A DNA stretch of 64,000 nucleotides from Pseudomonas sp. PDM14 (GTDB taxonomy: Bacteria > Pseudomonadota > Gammaproteobacteria > Pseudomonadales > Pseudomonadaceae), in assembly GCF_014851905.1 (NCBI RefSeq), contig NZ_JACVAQ010000001.1, forward strand, positions 558,001 through 622,000. The letters are read 5' to 3'. Both the position numbers and the translations under genes were made by a program. Of this stretch, positions 51,844 to 60,427 are shown one piece after another; the stretch's first letter is position 1, and each line of letters begins with the position of its first letter. The notes beneath the pieces were generated by a model. That model did not search any database and was not told the origin of the DNA. It saw only the letters and a program-made list of their open reading frames with translations.

Positions 51844-52455
51844 TCAGTATTCGATTCCCTTCTGCGCCTTCACCCCGGCCTTGAAGGCGTGCTTGACCAG
51901 GCTCATCTCGGTGACGGTGTCCGCCGCCTCGATCATCCCCGGCAGCGCCCCGCGTCCGGTCACCACCACGTGCTGCAACAGCGGACGCGCCTCGATGTCG
52001 GCGAGCACCGCGTCCAGTTCCAGGTAACCGTGCTTGAGGGCAATGTTCAGCTCGTCGAGCACCACCAGGCCGATGGCCGGGTCGTTGAGCAGCTGCGCGG
52101 CGATGGCCCAGGCCTGGCGGGCCTTGTCGATGTCGCGCTGGCGGTCCTGGGTTTCCCAGGTGAAGCCCTCGCCCATCACGTGGTAGCTGACTTCGTCGGG
52201 AAAGCGGCGGAAGAAGGTTTCCTCGCCGGTGCTGGCCGCGCCCTTGATGAACTGCACGACGCCGACCTTGAGGCCGTGGCCGAGGGCCCGCGCGACCATG
52301 CCGAAGGCCGAGCTGCTCTTGCCCTTGCCGTTGCCGCTGTGGACCAGCAGCAGGCCGTATTCGGCCTGGGCCTGGGCGATCTTCTCGTCGATCAGCGCCT
52401 TCTTGCGCTGCATGCGCGCCTTGTGGCGCGCGTCGCGTTCGGTCGATTCGGTCAT
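51844..52455 (-). CDS. cobO: Cob(I)yrinic acid a,c-diamide adenosyltransferase
   Basis: Encodes 203 residues from ATG 52455; the longer frame upstream is not family-like. The P-loop-like HSGNGKGKSSSAFG (39-52), VGVVQFIKGAAST and VVLDELNIAL are CobO/BtuR signatures, and the terminal GVKAQKGIEY is nearly invariant. It transfers the adenosyl group from ATP to Co(I) corrinoids. It is the first gene of the operon, 168 bases downstream of the cobalamin riboswitch. Confidence 0.96.
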   Translation of the reverse strand: MTESTERDARHKARMQRKKALIDEKIAQAQAEYGLLLVHSGNGKGKSSSAFGMVARALGHGLKVGVVQFIKGAASTGEETFFRRFPDEVSYHVMGEGFTWETQDRQRDIDKARQAWAIAAQLLNDPAIGLVVLDELNIALKHGYLELDAVLADIEARPLLQHVVVTGRGALPGMIEAADTVTEMSLVKHAFKAGVKAQKGIEY

Positions 52456-52623
52456 GCCCAAGCCCTCGTTGCTGGCGTTCCACCCGGAAACGCGCAAGCG
52501 CCGTATGCCTCGCCTTGTGGGCTGGCACACGGACAACAATAGAAAGACGGAACGCCGGTTCGTGCAGGGAGCAGGCCACGCAAGGCCGCCCACCCGCTAC
52601 GCCCGCCGCGCTGCCGTGGATTG

Positions 52624-52772
52624 CTTCAGGCCGGTCTCCGGGCTGGTGAGCGGAACCTGCGGTTCCCGGGTCGCGCCTTCCCATGCAGGGCACAGTGGCG
52701 GTTGCGACCGTTCTCTCACTTACCGTTGCGGGGGCAGCGCCGGGTTCGCACCGGCTTCCCTGTTTCACCTTC
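52624..52772 (-). ncRNA. Cobalamin riboswitch controlling the cob operon
   Basis: On the minus strand, GGTGAAACAGGGAAGCCGGT at the 5' end, GCTGCCCCCGCAACGGTAAG, CGCCACTGTGCCC, and the B12 box CCCGGAGACCGGCCTG at the 3' end (52627-52642) follow the consensus of adenosylcobalamin riboswitches in order. High cobalamin should shut off cobO and the nine genes behind it, probably through the 168-base leader before cobO. Confidence 0.95.
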
Positions 52773-52936
52773 GAGATCGCCGCGCAATCGGGCGGAAGGC
52801 ACCTGGAGCAAGGCGCGCAGCTTAGTGGCTGGCCGCCGTGTGGGTCAATCGGCGTACCGCTGGGAAGATCGGTCGAACCCTTGCCGCGCTCGCACCGTCC
52901 ACACAAGGGTCAGCCACCTCCACGAGGAGAAGCCCC

Positions 52937-53272
52937 ATGGTTCTCGAACGCTATGCCAGTGCCATCCAGGCCTGCAACGCCTGCGCCGTCGCCACCGAAA
53001 CCTGCGCCGCGGCATGCCTGAAGGAAGCCGACGTGCAGAGCATGGCCCTGTGCATCAGCTGCGATCTGGACTGCGCGGCGCTGTGTCGCCTGGCCGTGAA
53101 ACTGATGGCCCGTGACAGCCCGCTGGTCGATGAAGTCTGCCGGCTGTGCGCCCTCGCCTGTCAGGCCTGCGCCGAGGAATGCGGCAAGCACAAGCACGAG
53201 CATTGCCAGCAATGTGCCCAGGCCTGCCTGCGTTGCGTGGAAGAATGCGAGTCGCTGGCCAAGGGTGCCTGA
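52937..53272 (+). CDS. Cys-rich four-helix protein, copper-storage (Csp3/DUF326)-like
   Basis: Encodes 111 residues, 18 of them Cys, in C-x2-C, C-x3-C and similar spacings (13, 16, 23, 27, 39, 42, 46, 50, 68, 71, 75, 78, 82, 90, 93, 97, 100, 104) along what would be helices. This is the pattern of DUF326 four-helix-bundle copper storage proteins that line the bundle core with Cu(I)-thiolates. No signal peptide, so a cytosolic Csp3-like form. ATG 52937 follows GAGGAG. It is divergent from the riboswitch-led cob operon. Confidence 0.9.
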   Translation: MVLERYASAIQACNACAVATETCAAACLKEADVQSMALCISCDLDCAALCRLAVKLMARDSPLVDEVCRLCALACQACAEECGKHKHEHCQQCAQACLRCVEECESLAKGA

Positions 53273-53274
53273 TG

Positions 53275-53937
53275 TCAGCGTTTGCGGCAGAGACTCAGGC
53301 CATCGCCTAGCGGCAGCAGCGACAGATCGATGCGTGCATCGTTCTTCAACCGCCGGTTGAGCGCTTGGATCGCCCGGGTATCGGCACTGTCGGAATTCTC
53401 CTCGAGCACCCGGCCGCTCCACAGCACGTTGTCGAACAGGACCAGCCCGCCCGGCCGCACCAGCGCCAGGGCGTGTTCCAAGTAGACCGGGTAGTTGGCC
53501 TTGTCGGCGTCGATGAAGATCAGGTCGAAGCTTTCGCCCTGCCCCGAGCGTTCCAGCGCCGCCAGGGTTTCCAGCGCCGGCGCCAGGCGCAGGTCGATGC
53601 GTTCGAGCAGGCCGGCTTCGTTCCAGTAGCGTCGGGCGATGCCGTTGTAATCGCCGGGCAGGTCGCAACAGATCAGCTCGCCGTCGGCCGGCAGCGCCGA
53701 AGCCAGGCAGATGGCGCTGTAGCCGGTAAAGGTGCCGATCTCCAGCAGGCGCCGCGCACCAGTCAGCTTGACCAGCAGGCTCATGAACTGGCCCTGCTCC
53801 GGGGCGATCTGCCAGCGCGCCATGGTCAGCTGACTGGTTTCCTCGCGCAGGCGCTTGAGCAGCGGCGTCTCGCGCAGGGAGACGCTGAGCAGATAGTCGT
53901 AGAGGGGTTCATCGAGGTTGAGCGAACGATTGGTCAT
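53275..53937 (-). CDS. SAM-dependent O-methyltransferase (class I, CCoAMT-like)
   Basis: Encodes 220 residues from ATG 53937, which overlaps the NlpC gene stop as ATGA. RRLLEIGTFTGYSAICLASA is the SAM-binding motif I, FDLIFIDADKANYPVYLEHA the metal-binding acidic motif, and LVRPGGLVLFDNVLWSGRV completes it, all typical of the Methyltransf_3 family that methylates catechol-like substrates with Mg2+. Its physiological substrate is unknown. It is convergent with the Cys-rich gene, two bases apart. Confidence 0.93.
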   Translation of the reverse strand: MTNRSLNLDEPLYDYLLSVSLRETPLLKRLREETSQLTMARWQIAPEQGQFMSLLVKLTGARRLLEIGTFTGYSAICLASALPADGELICCDLPGDYNGIARRYWNEAGLLERIDLRLAPALETLAALERSGQGESFDLIFIDADKANYPVYLEHALALVRPGGLVLFDNVLWSGRVLEENSDSADTRAIQALNRRLKNDARIDLSLLPLGDGLSLCRKR

Positions 53938-54455
53938 GGCTGATGGGCCAGTTGCGCCGGGCGCAGCACGCGCTTGGCGCTCAGGTAGCTCTTCTGCCAA
54001 TAGGCCGTGCTCAGGCTGTCCAGGCGCACGGTGCCGCCGCTGGACGGCGCATGCACGAAACGCCCTTCGCCGACGTAGATGCCGGCATGGCTGACCTGGC
54101 TGCCGCCATTGGTGGCGAAGAACACCAGATCGCCACTCTGCAACGCTTCGCGGCCGACGTTCGGCGCGCGCAGGCCGATCATCTCGCGCGTCGAGCGCGG
54201 CAGCTGGATTCCCGCCGAGTTGCGGTATACGTAGCCGATCAGGCCGCTGCAGTCGAAACCACTGTCGGGGGTATTGCCACCATAGCGATACGGCGTGTCA
54301 ACCAGGCCGATGGCGCTCATCACCACGTCATCGGCAGTTTCATTGCCGACGATGGGGAACGGTGTGTAGACGGGTTCTGGAGCGGGAGGAGTGCCGGCGC
54401 ATGCAGTGAGCAACGCGGCGAGGGCAAGCAGGGAAAGGCGAGCCGTAAAGTGCAT
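53934..54455 (-). CDS. NlpC/P60 cell-wall peptidase lipoprotein (second of pair)
   Basis: Encodes 173 residues from ATG 54455: signal peptide with lipobox LTAC (Cys19), then an NlpC/P60 domain with catalytic Cys69 in SGFDCSGLIGYVY and His123 in SQVSHAGIYVG. It probably cleaves the D-Glu-mDAP bond of peptidoglycan stem peptides. It forms a tandem pair with the next upstream gene. Confidence 0.94.
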   Translation of the reverse strand: MHFTARLSLLALAALLTACAGTPPAPEPVYTPFPIVGNETADDVVMSAIGLVDTPYRYGGNTPDSGFDCSGLIGYVYRNSAGIQLPRSTREMIGLRAPNVGREALQSGDLVFFATNGGSQVSHAGIYVGEGRFVHAPSSGGTVRLDSLSTAYWQKSYLSAKRVLRPAQLAHQP

Positions 54456-54533
54456 GAGCGGGCGATCCTGGCCGGAATGCGCACACTCTGCCGAGACTGC
54501 GGCGCGGGCGCAAGCCCGGCGCCGCGCGATCAC

Positions 54534-55148
54534 TCAGCGATTCTGGTCGTTGGACGCTTGCACGCTCTGCTCTGGCGCCAGGGCCAGTACACGCTTGGCT
54601 TCCATGTAGCTGCGATTCCAGTAGCTATCGTCGAGGCTGTCGACCCGCACGCCACCGCTGCGGCTGCTGCTGGAGTGGATGAACTGGTCATCGCCCAGGT
54701 AGATGCCGGCGTGGCTGACGCGGCCGCGGCCACGGTTGTTGAAGAATATCACGTCACCCGGCTCCAGCTCGCTGCGCGAGACCAGCGGGGCATCCAGGTT
54801 GATCAGTTCGCGGGTCGAGCGCGGCAGTTTCATGCCCGCCTCTTCCTTGTACAGGAAGCCGACGAAACCGCTGCAATCGAAGCCGGTGTTCACCGAGGTG
54901 CCACCCATGCGATAGCGGGTGCCGACCAGCGACAGGCCGTGAGCCAGGATATTGTCTGCCAGCGGCGGGAGTTCATAAGGCTTGGCCTCGATGAAATCCG
55001 GCAGTTGCTCTTCTTCTTCGGTCACGTACTCGACCGGTTGTGGAACGTGTACCGCCGCGGTGGTTTGCGGGCGGGTTACCTGACCGGCACACGCCGTCAG
55101 GAGTCCTACGAGTGCGAGGGGCACGAGGGGTGCGAAGCGCTTTAGCAT
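54534..55148 (-). CDS. NlpC/P60 cell-wall peptidase lipoprotein (first of pair)
   Basis: Encodes 204 residues from ATG 55148. Lipobox LTAC (Cys20), an acidic linker (VTEEEEQLPD), then an NlpC/P60 domain with Cys92 in TGFDCSGFVGFLY and His146 in GRVSHAGIYLG. It is a paralogue of the downstream gene with a longer N-terminal linker. As a lipoprotein it should act in the periplasm on peptidoglycan. Confidence 0.94.
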   Translation of the reverse strand: MLKRFAPLVPLALVGLLTACAGQVTRPQTTAAVHVPQPVEYVTEEEEQLPDFIEAKPYELPPLADNILAHGLSLVGTRYRMGGTSVNTGFDCSGFVGFLYKEEAGMKLPRSTRELINLDAPLVSRSELEPGDVIFFNNRGRGRVSHAGIYLGDDQFIHSSSSRSGGVRVDSLDDSYWNRSYMEAKRVLALAPEQSVQASNDQNR

Positions 55149-55216
55149 GGGCACGACCGTGTCTGGTGAGTTTTTATGGCAGGCGACTATGCCGTCAGAA
55201 AACCGAGATTGCAAAT

Positions 55217-55984
55217 TCAATGCCCGTAAATGTGACCCAGCAAAGCCGGCAAAACATCTAACGCCCGCCCAGCCAGACGCACATCGACAACGGTGCTCAA
55301 ATCGGTCAGCGCGGGGTTCACTTCCACGGTGAAACCCCCACTCCTGCGGGCCTGCAGCAGGGGTTCGACAATGTACGGAAAGCTCGCTGTAGTGCCGACC
55401 GCGAGCACTACATCGAAGCCCCTGTGCAGTTCGTCGTAAAGTTGCTCAAGCGCCTGTTCTGGCAGCATTTCCTCGAACAGAACCACCGGCGGACGCAGCA
55501 CGCCCCCGCATTGGGCGCAGGTTGGCGGCAACGAACCAGCAAGGTGCGACGCCATGTCGCAACTCCCCTGACCGCAGGATTGGCAAAACAGCGGCGCCAA
55601 CTGGCCGTGGATTTCGATCAACCGCTGCGGCGGGCTGCCGGCGGCCAGGTGATAGCCGTCGATGTTCTGCGTCAGCACCCAGCACTGCGGTTTGCGCCGC
55701 TGCAGCTCGGCGATGGCCACGTGCCCGCCATTGGGCCGCGCGCCGAGACAGGCCCGGCCAAGCTCCGCCAGGTATTTCCAGCACAACGCCGGATCGCGCT
55801 GCAGCATCGGCCCGGACAGCGCCCGCTCGATCGGCAGCCCTTCGGCAGTGAGGCCGTTGTACAGGCCGCCGAGGCCGCGGTAGGTCGGCAGGCCGGAGTC
55901 GGCGGACAGGCCGGCGCCGGTGATGATCAGGATGCGCTCGGCACGCTCGATGGCCTGGGCGACGCGAAGGATGTCCTGCTGCAT
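55217..55984 (-). CDS. Sirtuin NAD+-dependent deacylase
   Basis: Encodes 255 residues. GAGLSADSGLPTYRG (23-37) binds NAD; TQNID (105-109) and the catalytic His126 in EIHGQ follow; four zinc Cys at 134, 137, 156 and 159; then LAVGTTASFPY. It removes acetyl or other acyl groups from lysines, splitting NAD+. It lies 37 bases after the Tag-like gene and close behind ttcA on the same strand. Confidence 0.95.
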   Translation of the reverse strand: MQQDILRVAQAIERAERILIITGAGLSADSGLPTYRGLGGLYNGLTAEGLPIERALSGPMLQRDPALCWKYLAELGRACLGARPNGGHVAIAELQRRKPQCWVLTQNIDGYHLAAGSPPQRLIEIHGQLAPLFCQSCGQGSCDMASHLAGSLPPTCAQCGGVLRPPVVLFEEMLPEQALEQLYDELHRGFDVVLAVGTTASFPYIVEPLLQARRSGGFTVEVNPALTDLSTVVDVRLAGRALDVLPALLGHIYGH

Positions 55985-56021
55985 GGCACGCTCCTTCTAT
56001 ATAGAGGGGAATCCACCGGGA

Positions 56022-56693
56022 TCAGTGGTTGACGGTGTGCGCCAGCATCACCGAGAGCTGGCACAGCGGCCGGCCGCTCTCGGCATGCCACTGGTTGAAG
56101 GCGGCCTGCACCAGGGCCAGGTCGCGCTGGCTGGTCGGCGCCTTGTCGATGACCTTCTGCGCCACCAGCGCGGCGACCATGTCGTCGGAAGGAATGAAGG
56201 TGTCCTTGCCGGCCATGCGCAGGAAGCGTGGCGCCGACAGGCCGCCCAGCTGGCTGCCGTGCCTGGCCAGGTACTTCCACAAGCCGACGATATCGGTGAC
56301 CGGCCAGTCGGCGATCAGCGCGCCGAAGCTGCCCTTGTCCTTTTCCACGTCGAGGATGAACTGAGCGTTGCGCGGCACGCTCTTGAGCTTGCCCAGGTGG
56401 CGGATGATGCGCGCATCCTGCATCAGCCGCTCAAGGTGCTCGGCGCTCATCAGCGCGACCTTCTCCGGGACGAAGCCGAAGAACACCTGCTCGAAGGCTG
56501 GCCACTTGGCATCGACCAGGCTGTGCTTGAGGCCGGCACGAAACACGCGCAGGGCGATCAGCGACAGGTAACGGTCATCGCTGATGCTGCGCAGCTCGTC
56601 GGCAGAACGCGGCTGCGGCAGACGCGCCTCAAGGGCGGCCGCCGAGCCGAAGCGGTTCAGGCAGTATTCGTGAAGCCACTTGTAGTCGCGCAT
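56022..56693 (-). CDS. DNA-3-methyladenine glycosylase I-like protein
   Basis: Encodes 223 residues from ATG 56693. YKWLHEYCLNRFGSAAALEA opens it, followed by a helix-hairpin-helix-like region and KSVPRNAQFILDVEKDKGSF. The overall pattern is that of Tag-type methyladenine glycosylases, though the family's usual zinc-snap Cys and His at the N-terminus are not evident, so it may be a divergent or inactive member. It lies between ttcA and the sirtuin gene. Confidence 0.82.
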   Translation of the reverse strand: MRDYKWLHEYCLNRFGSAAALEARLPQPRSADELRSISDDRYLSLIALRVFRAGLKHSLVDAKWPAFEQVFFGFVPEKVALMSAEHLERLMQDARIIRHLGKLKSVPRNAQFILDVEKDKGSFGALIADWPVTDIVGLWKYLARHGSQLGGLSAPRFLRMAGKDTFIPSDDMVAALVAQKVIDKAPTSQRDLALVQAAFNQWHAESGRPLCQLSVMLAHTVNH

Positions 56694-56740
56694 GGGAATC
56701 CTTGCGGGAGCGTGGGATGGCTCGACCCATCCCTGGCGAG

Positions 56741-57568
56741 TCAGACGTTCATCACATCGAGGAAACGCGGCGTGGCGCTGTCGTCGATCTTCAGGCTGGT
56801 GAAGTCGAACAGGTTGCGGTCGGCCAATTGCGACGGCACCACATTCTGCAGGGCGCGGAACATGATTTCGGTGCGGCCTGGCGACTTGCGCTCCCATTCC
56901 ACCAGCATGTCCTTGACCACCTGGCGCTGCAGGTTTTCCTGCGAACCGCACAGGTTGCACGGGATGATCGGGAACTCCTTCATGTCCGAGTAGGCCTGGA
57001 TATCCTTCTCGCTGCAGTAGGCCAGCGGGCGGATCACCACGTTGCGCCCGTCATCGGCGCGCAGCTTGGGCGGCATGGCCTTCAGCGTGCCGCCGTAGAA
57101 CATGTTGAGGAAGAAGGTTTCGAGGATGTCGTCGCGGTGATGACCGAGGGCCATCTTGGTTGCGCCGATCTCGTCGGCAAAGGTGTACAGCGTGCCGCGG
57201 CGCAGACGCGAGCACAGCGAGCAGGTGGTCTTGCCTTCCGGGATCTTCTCCTTGACCACCGAGTAGGTGTCCTTCTCGACGATGTGGTACGCCACGCCGA
57301 TCGATTCCAGGTACGCCGGCAGCACGTGCTCGGGGAAGCCGGGCTGCTTCTGGTCCATGTTCACCGCGACGATTTCGAAGGAGATCGGCGCCACCTTCTG
57401 CAGGTACAGCAGCACGTCGAGCATGGTGTAGCTGTCCTTGCCGCCGGACAGGCAGACCATGACCTTGTCACCGTCCTCGATCATGTTGAAATCGGTGACG
57501 GCTTCGCCGGCCAGGCGACGCAGGCGTTTCTGCAGTTTGTTCTGAGTGACCGAAAGGCTGGTGGACAT
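56741..57568 (-). CDS. ttcA: tRNA 2-thiocytidine synthetase TtcA
   Basis: Encodes 275 residues from ATG 57568. The ATP pyrophosphatase PP-loop SGGKDS is at 41-46; Cys116 and Cys119 in [12 protein letters not shown], plus a Cys in [11 protein letters not shown], bind the [4Fe-4S] cluster. [15 protein letters not shown] is conserved. It introduces sulfur at cytidine 32 of tRNAs. It is divergent from the DnaJ-related gene. Confidence 0.97.
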   Translation of the reverse strand: MSTSLSVTQNKLQKRLRRLAGEAVTDFNMIEDGDKVMVCLSGGKDSYTMLDVLLYLQKVAPISFEIVAVNMDQKQPGFPEHVLPAYLESIGVAYHIVEKDTYSVVKEKIPEGKTTCSLCSRLRRGTLYTFADEIGATKMALGHHRDDILETFFLNMFYGGTLKAMPPKLRADDGRNVVIRPLAYCSEKDIQAYSDMKEFPIIPCNLCGSQENLQRQVVKDMLVEWERKSPGRTEIMFRALQNVVPSQLADRNLFDFTSLKIDDSATPRFLDVMNV

Positions 57569-57653
57569 GGCGCGTTGAAGTTCCGGCTGGGGCGAAAAGC
57601 TGGCTATTTTACGCACAAAGCGGACCCGCGGCAGCCCATGTTAGGCTCTGGCG

Positions 57654-58247
57654 ATGAATAGCGAACTCGACCCCAGCCTGGACCTCGCCGAACAGGTGCA
57701 CCTGCTCCTGCGCGAGGCGCCGGCCGGCATCAGCGAATTCCAGCTGATCCAGCAGCTCAAGGCCCGCCACAGCACGCACATCCCGCACCGCGAACTGGCT
57801 GACAAGCTGGTGCTGTTCCGCACCCACTTCCTGCTGTTCAACGCCCTGTACCAACTGCGCGACCGCCTCTGGCAGGCGCAAAGCGCACACCTGGACATCG
57901 CTCCGCTGTGCCTGCAATTGCTGCCCTGGCGCCTGGGGGCCGACGCCCTGGCGATGCATGACCCATTGCGTGACTACTATCTCAATCTGCAGCATTTGTC
58001 GGACACCGGCGAACGCGACGTGGAGAAGCTGCTGGCGAGCTTCTGGACACGCATGCAGGGCGGCGACGAGAAGCGCGCGGCGCTCGAACTGTTCGAACTG
58101 GACAGCGACCAGCCGCTCAACCTCGCCACTATCAAGCTGCGCTACCGGCAACTGGTGAGCCAGCATCATCCTGATCGCGGCGGCAACACCGGCCGTCTGC
58201 AATCGATCAACCTGGCCATGGAAATACTGCAGCGCTATTACCGCTGA
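57654..58247 (+). CDS. DnaJ-related protein
   Basis: Encodes 197 residues. The N-terminal part (LDLAEQVHLLLREAPAGISE, then RTHFLLFNALYQLRDRLW) is the DNAJ-related family domain, and a J-domain is placed at the C-terminus with the HPD motif in VSQHHPDRGGNTGRL. Such proteins may stimulate DnaK on specific clients, but none is known. It is divergent from ttcA. Confidence 0.93.
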   Translation: MNSELDPSLDLAEQVHLLLREAPAGISEFQLIQQLKARHSTHIPHRELADKLVLFRTHFLLFNALYQLRDRLWQAQSAHLDIAPLCLQLLPWRLGADALAMHDPLRDYYLNLQHLSDTGERDVEKLLASFWTRMQGGDEKRAALELFELDSDQPLNLATIKLRYRQLVSQHHPDRGGNTGRLQSINLAMEILQRYYR

Positions 58248-58411
58248 CATCTACAGAGCGATTCGCTCTAAAGCCACGGCTCACGCGGGCTCCAGCCTTT
58301 GCCTATACTGCGGCATACGGTCGCAGTGATTCGGCCTGCACCCGGTGCCGCTGCACGCGCGCCGGGCGCTAGCACGGGGCGATCGACAATAAAAAAAGAG
58401 GAGGTGTCTGC

Positions 58412-59011
58412 ATGATCCACCACGTTTGGGGGCTCTTCACCCATCCCGATCAGGAGTGGCAGGAAATTCGTGGCGAAGAAGAAAGCATCAGCCACATGTA
58501 CCTGACCCACGTTCTCATTCTTGCCGCCATTCCGGCACTCTGCGCCTACTTCGGCACCACTCAGGTGGGCTGGACGGTGGGCAGCGGCATGCCGGTCAAA
58601 CTCACGGAAAGCAGTGCGCTACAGATGACGGTGATGTCCTACCTGGCGATGCTCGCCGGGATCGCCGTGATGGGTGCCTTCATCCACTGGATGGCACGCA
58701 CCTACGACTCCAGCCCCACCCTCACCCAGTGCGTGGTATTCGCCGCCTATACGGCAACGCCCCTGTTCATCGGCGGTGTCGCAGCGCTCTACCCGAGCCT
58801 GTGGCTGGCGATGTTCATCGGCACAGCGGCGGTGAGCTACACGGTGTACCTGCTCTATGCCGGCCTGCCGACCTTCATGAACATCCCGTCCGACGAGGGC
58901 TTCATGTTCTCCAGCTCGATCCTTGCGGTGGGCCTGGTGGTACTGGTGGCGATGATCGCCTGCTCGGTGATCTTCTGGGGTATGGGCGTCGGCCCCGTCT
59001 ACACCAACTGA
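58412..59011 (+). CDS. Yip1-family membrane protein (first of pair)
   Basis: Encodes 199 residues from ATG 58412 (GAGGAGG upstream). Five membrane helices after a short polar start (HHVWGLFTHPDQEWQEIRGE). Motifs shared with the following gene: TQVGWTVGSG, AFIHWMARTY, FAAYTATPLFIGG and LYAGLPTFM. Bacterial Yip1-domain proteins have no known role. A terminator at 59032-59053 separates it from its paralogue. Confidence 0.92.
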   Translation: MIHHVWGLFTHPDQEWQEIRGEEESISHMYLTHVLILAAIPALCAYFGTTQVGWTVGSGMPVKLTESSALQMTVMSYLAMLAGIAVMGAFIHWMARTYDSSPTLTQCVVFAAYTATPLFIGGVAALYPSLWLAMFIGTAAVSYTVYLLYAGLPTFMNIPSDEGFMFSSSILAVGLVVLVAMIACSVIFWGMGVGPVYTN

Positions 59012-59031
59012 CAACCAACCTGCTGCACAAG

Positions 59032-59053
59032 AGCCGCCTTCGGGCGGCTTTTT
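59032..59053 (+). terminator. Rho-independent terminator between the Yip1 genes
   Basis: AGCCGCC TTCG GGCGGCT followed by TTTT. Confidence 0.92.
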
Positions 59054-59166
59054 CATGGGCGCGACGGAGGGGTCAGGAATAGTTGAAACCCTGCACGCCC
59101 GATGTGCCTCTAACGAACGAGGCCGGTGTGGATGCACCGGTGCCCTTCACTAGAGGAGAAATGCCC

Positions 59167-59829
59167 ATGGCTCCGCATTTCGTCACCCTGTTTACCCGCC
59201 CGGATGCCGCGTGGCACGAGATCCGCGAGGAAGAGGAGCGCAACAGCGTCCACTATCTCGGCCATCTGCTGCTACTCGCGCTGATTCCCGCAGCCGCCCT
59301 GTTCGTCGGCACCACCGAAGTCGGCTGGAGTCTGGTCGAAGGTGAAACCGTGCGCCTGGACACCCGCAGTGCGCTGATCCTCAGCGTGCTGGTGTACCTG
59401 ACCGCGCTGGTTGGCACCGTGATCATGGGCGGTTTCATCCGCTGGATGTCGCGTACCTTCGAGACCCGCCCAACGCTCAACCAGTGCATCGGCTTTGCCG
59501 CCTACACCGCGACACCGCTGTTCATCGCCGGACTGGCCGCGCTGTACCCGACGCGCTGGCTCGCGGTTGGCGTACTGGGTGCGGCCTGTGCGTACTCGAC
59601 CTTCCTGTTGTTCGTCGGCCTGCCGACCTTCATGCGCACGCGACAGAATCAGGGCCTGGTTTACGCCGGCTCGGTCTGGGCCGTGGCCGTGCTGGTCCTG
59701 GTGACCCTGCTGGTGTCGGCGATCCTGCACTGGCAGAGCAGTTTTGCGCCGGTCTACGAGCGTGCCCCGACCACTGACCAGAGCTACCCGACCCAGGACG
59801 AACGCGCACAGCCGCCGGCTAGCCAATAA
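59167..59829 (+). CDS. Yip1-family membrane protein (second of pair)
   Basis: Encodes 220 residues from ATG 59167: GGAG is eight bases upstream, whereas the ATG at 59161 is only two bases from it. Five helices, and the same motifs as the previous gene (TEVGWSLVEGE, GFIRWMSRTF, FAAYTATPLFIAG, LFVGLPTFM), plus a 25-residue polar C-terminal tail that the paralogue lacks. Function is unknown. Confidence 0.92.
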   Translation: MAPHFVTLFTRPDAAWHEIREEEERNSVHYLGHLLLLALIPAAALFVGTTEVGWSLVEGETVRLDTRSALILSVLVYLTALVGTVIMGGFIRWMSRTFETRPTLNQCIGFAAYTATPLFIAGLAALYPTRWLAVGVLGAACAYSTFLLFVGLPTFMRTRQNQGLVYAGSVWAVAVLVLVTLLVSAILHWQSSFAPVYERAPTTDQSYPTQDERAQPPASQ

Positions 59830-59927
59830 GCGCTTGAGCGCAGACTGCGCCATCGCGGCACTCGACCAGCGGTCGGTTTGGCGACTGGGGGGATTGCGGC
59901 ATAATCGCCGGCTTCCGGAGAAGCCGT

Positions 59928-60425
59928 ATGCCCGAGTCGCTCAACCACCGCGTCGAGGCCTGCTATCAACAGGCCGAAGCGTTCTTCAACCGCCGCTTCC
60001 CGCGCCCTGAAGTGAGTTTCAAACTGCGCGGGCAGAAAGCCGGCGTGGCGCACCTCACGGAAAACCTGCTGCGCTTCAATCCCAAGTTGTATACGGAAAA
60101 CCGCGAGCACTTCCTCAAGCAGACCGTGGCCCACGAGGTTGCCCATTTGATCGCCCACCAGATGTTCGGCGGGCGTATCCAGCCACATGGCGAGGAGTGG
60201 CAGCTGATCATGCGCGGGGTCTACGAACTGCCGCCGGATCGTTGCCACACCTATGACGTCGGGCGCCGCAAGGTCACCCGCTTCGTCTACCTCTGCCAAT
60301 GTCCGAGCAGCAGCGAATTCCCCTTCTCCGCCCAGCGCCATTCCCTGGTCGCCAAAGGCCGCCGCTATTACTGCCGGCGCTGCCGGGCGACGCTGGTCTT
60401 CAGCGGCGAGCAGCGCGTCGAGTAG
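59928..60425 (+). CDS. sprT: SprT-family zinc metallopeptidase-like protein
   Basis: Encodes 165 residues. The HExxH motif is HEVAH at 69-73, with the third ligand His87 in QPHGEEW. A C-terminal zinc-ribbon follows (FVYLCQCP, then YYCRRCRATL), as in E. coli SprT and the catalytic core of eukaryotic SPRTN. The bacterial role is unsettled; DNA-protein crosslink repair is a family-level suggestion. It is convergent with the CaiB-type gene, two bases apart. Confidence 0.95.
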   Translation: MPESLNHRVEACYQQAEAFFNRRFPRPEVSFKLRGQKAGVAHLTENLLRFNPKLYTENREHFLKQTVAHEVAHLIAHQMFGGRIQPHGEEWQLIMRGVYELPPDRCHTYDVGRRKVTRFVYLCQCPSSSEFPFSAQRHSLVAKGRRYYCRRCRATLVFSGEQRVE

Positions 60426-60427
60426 CG

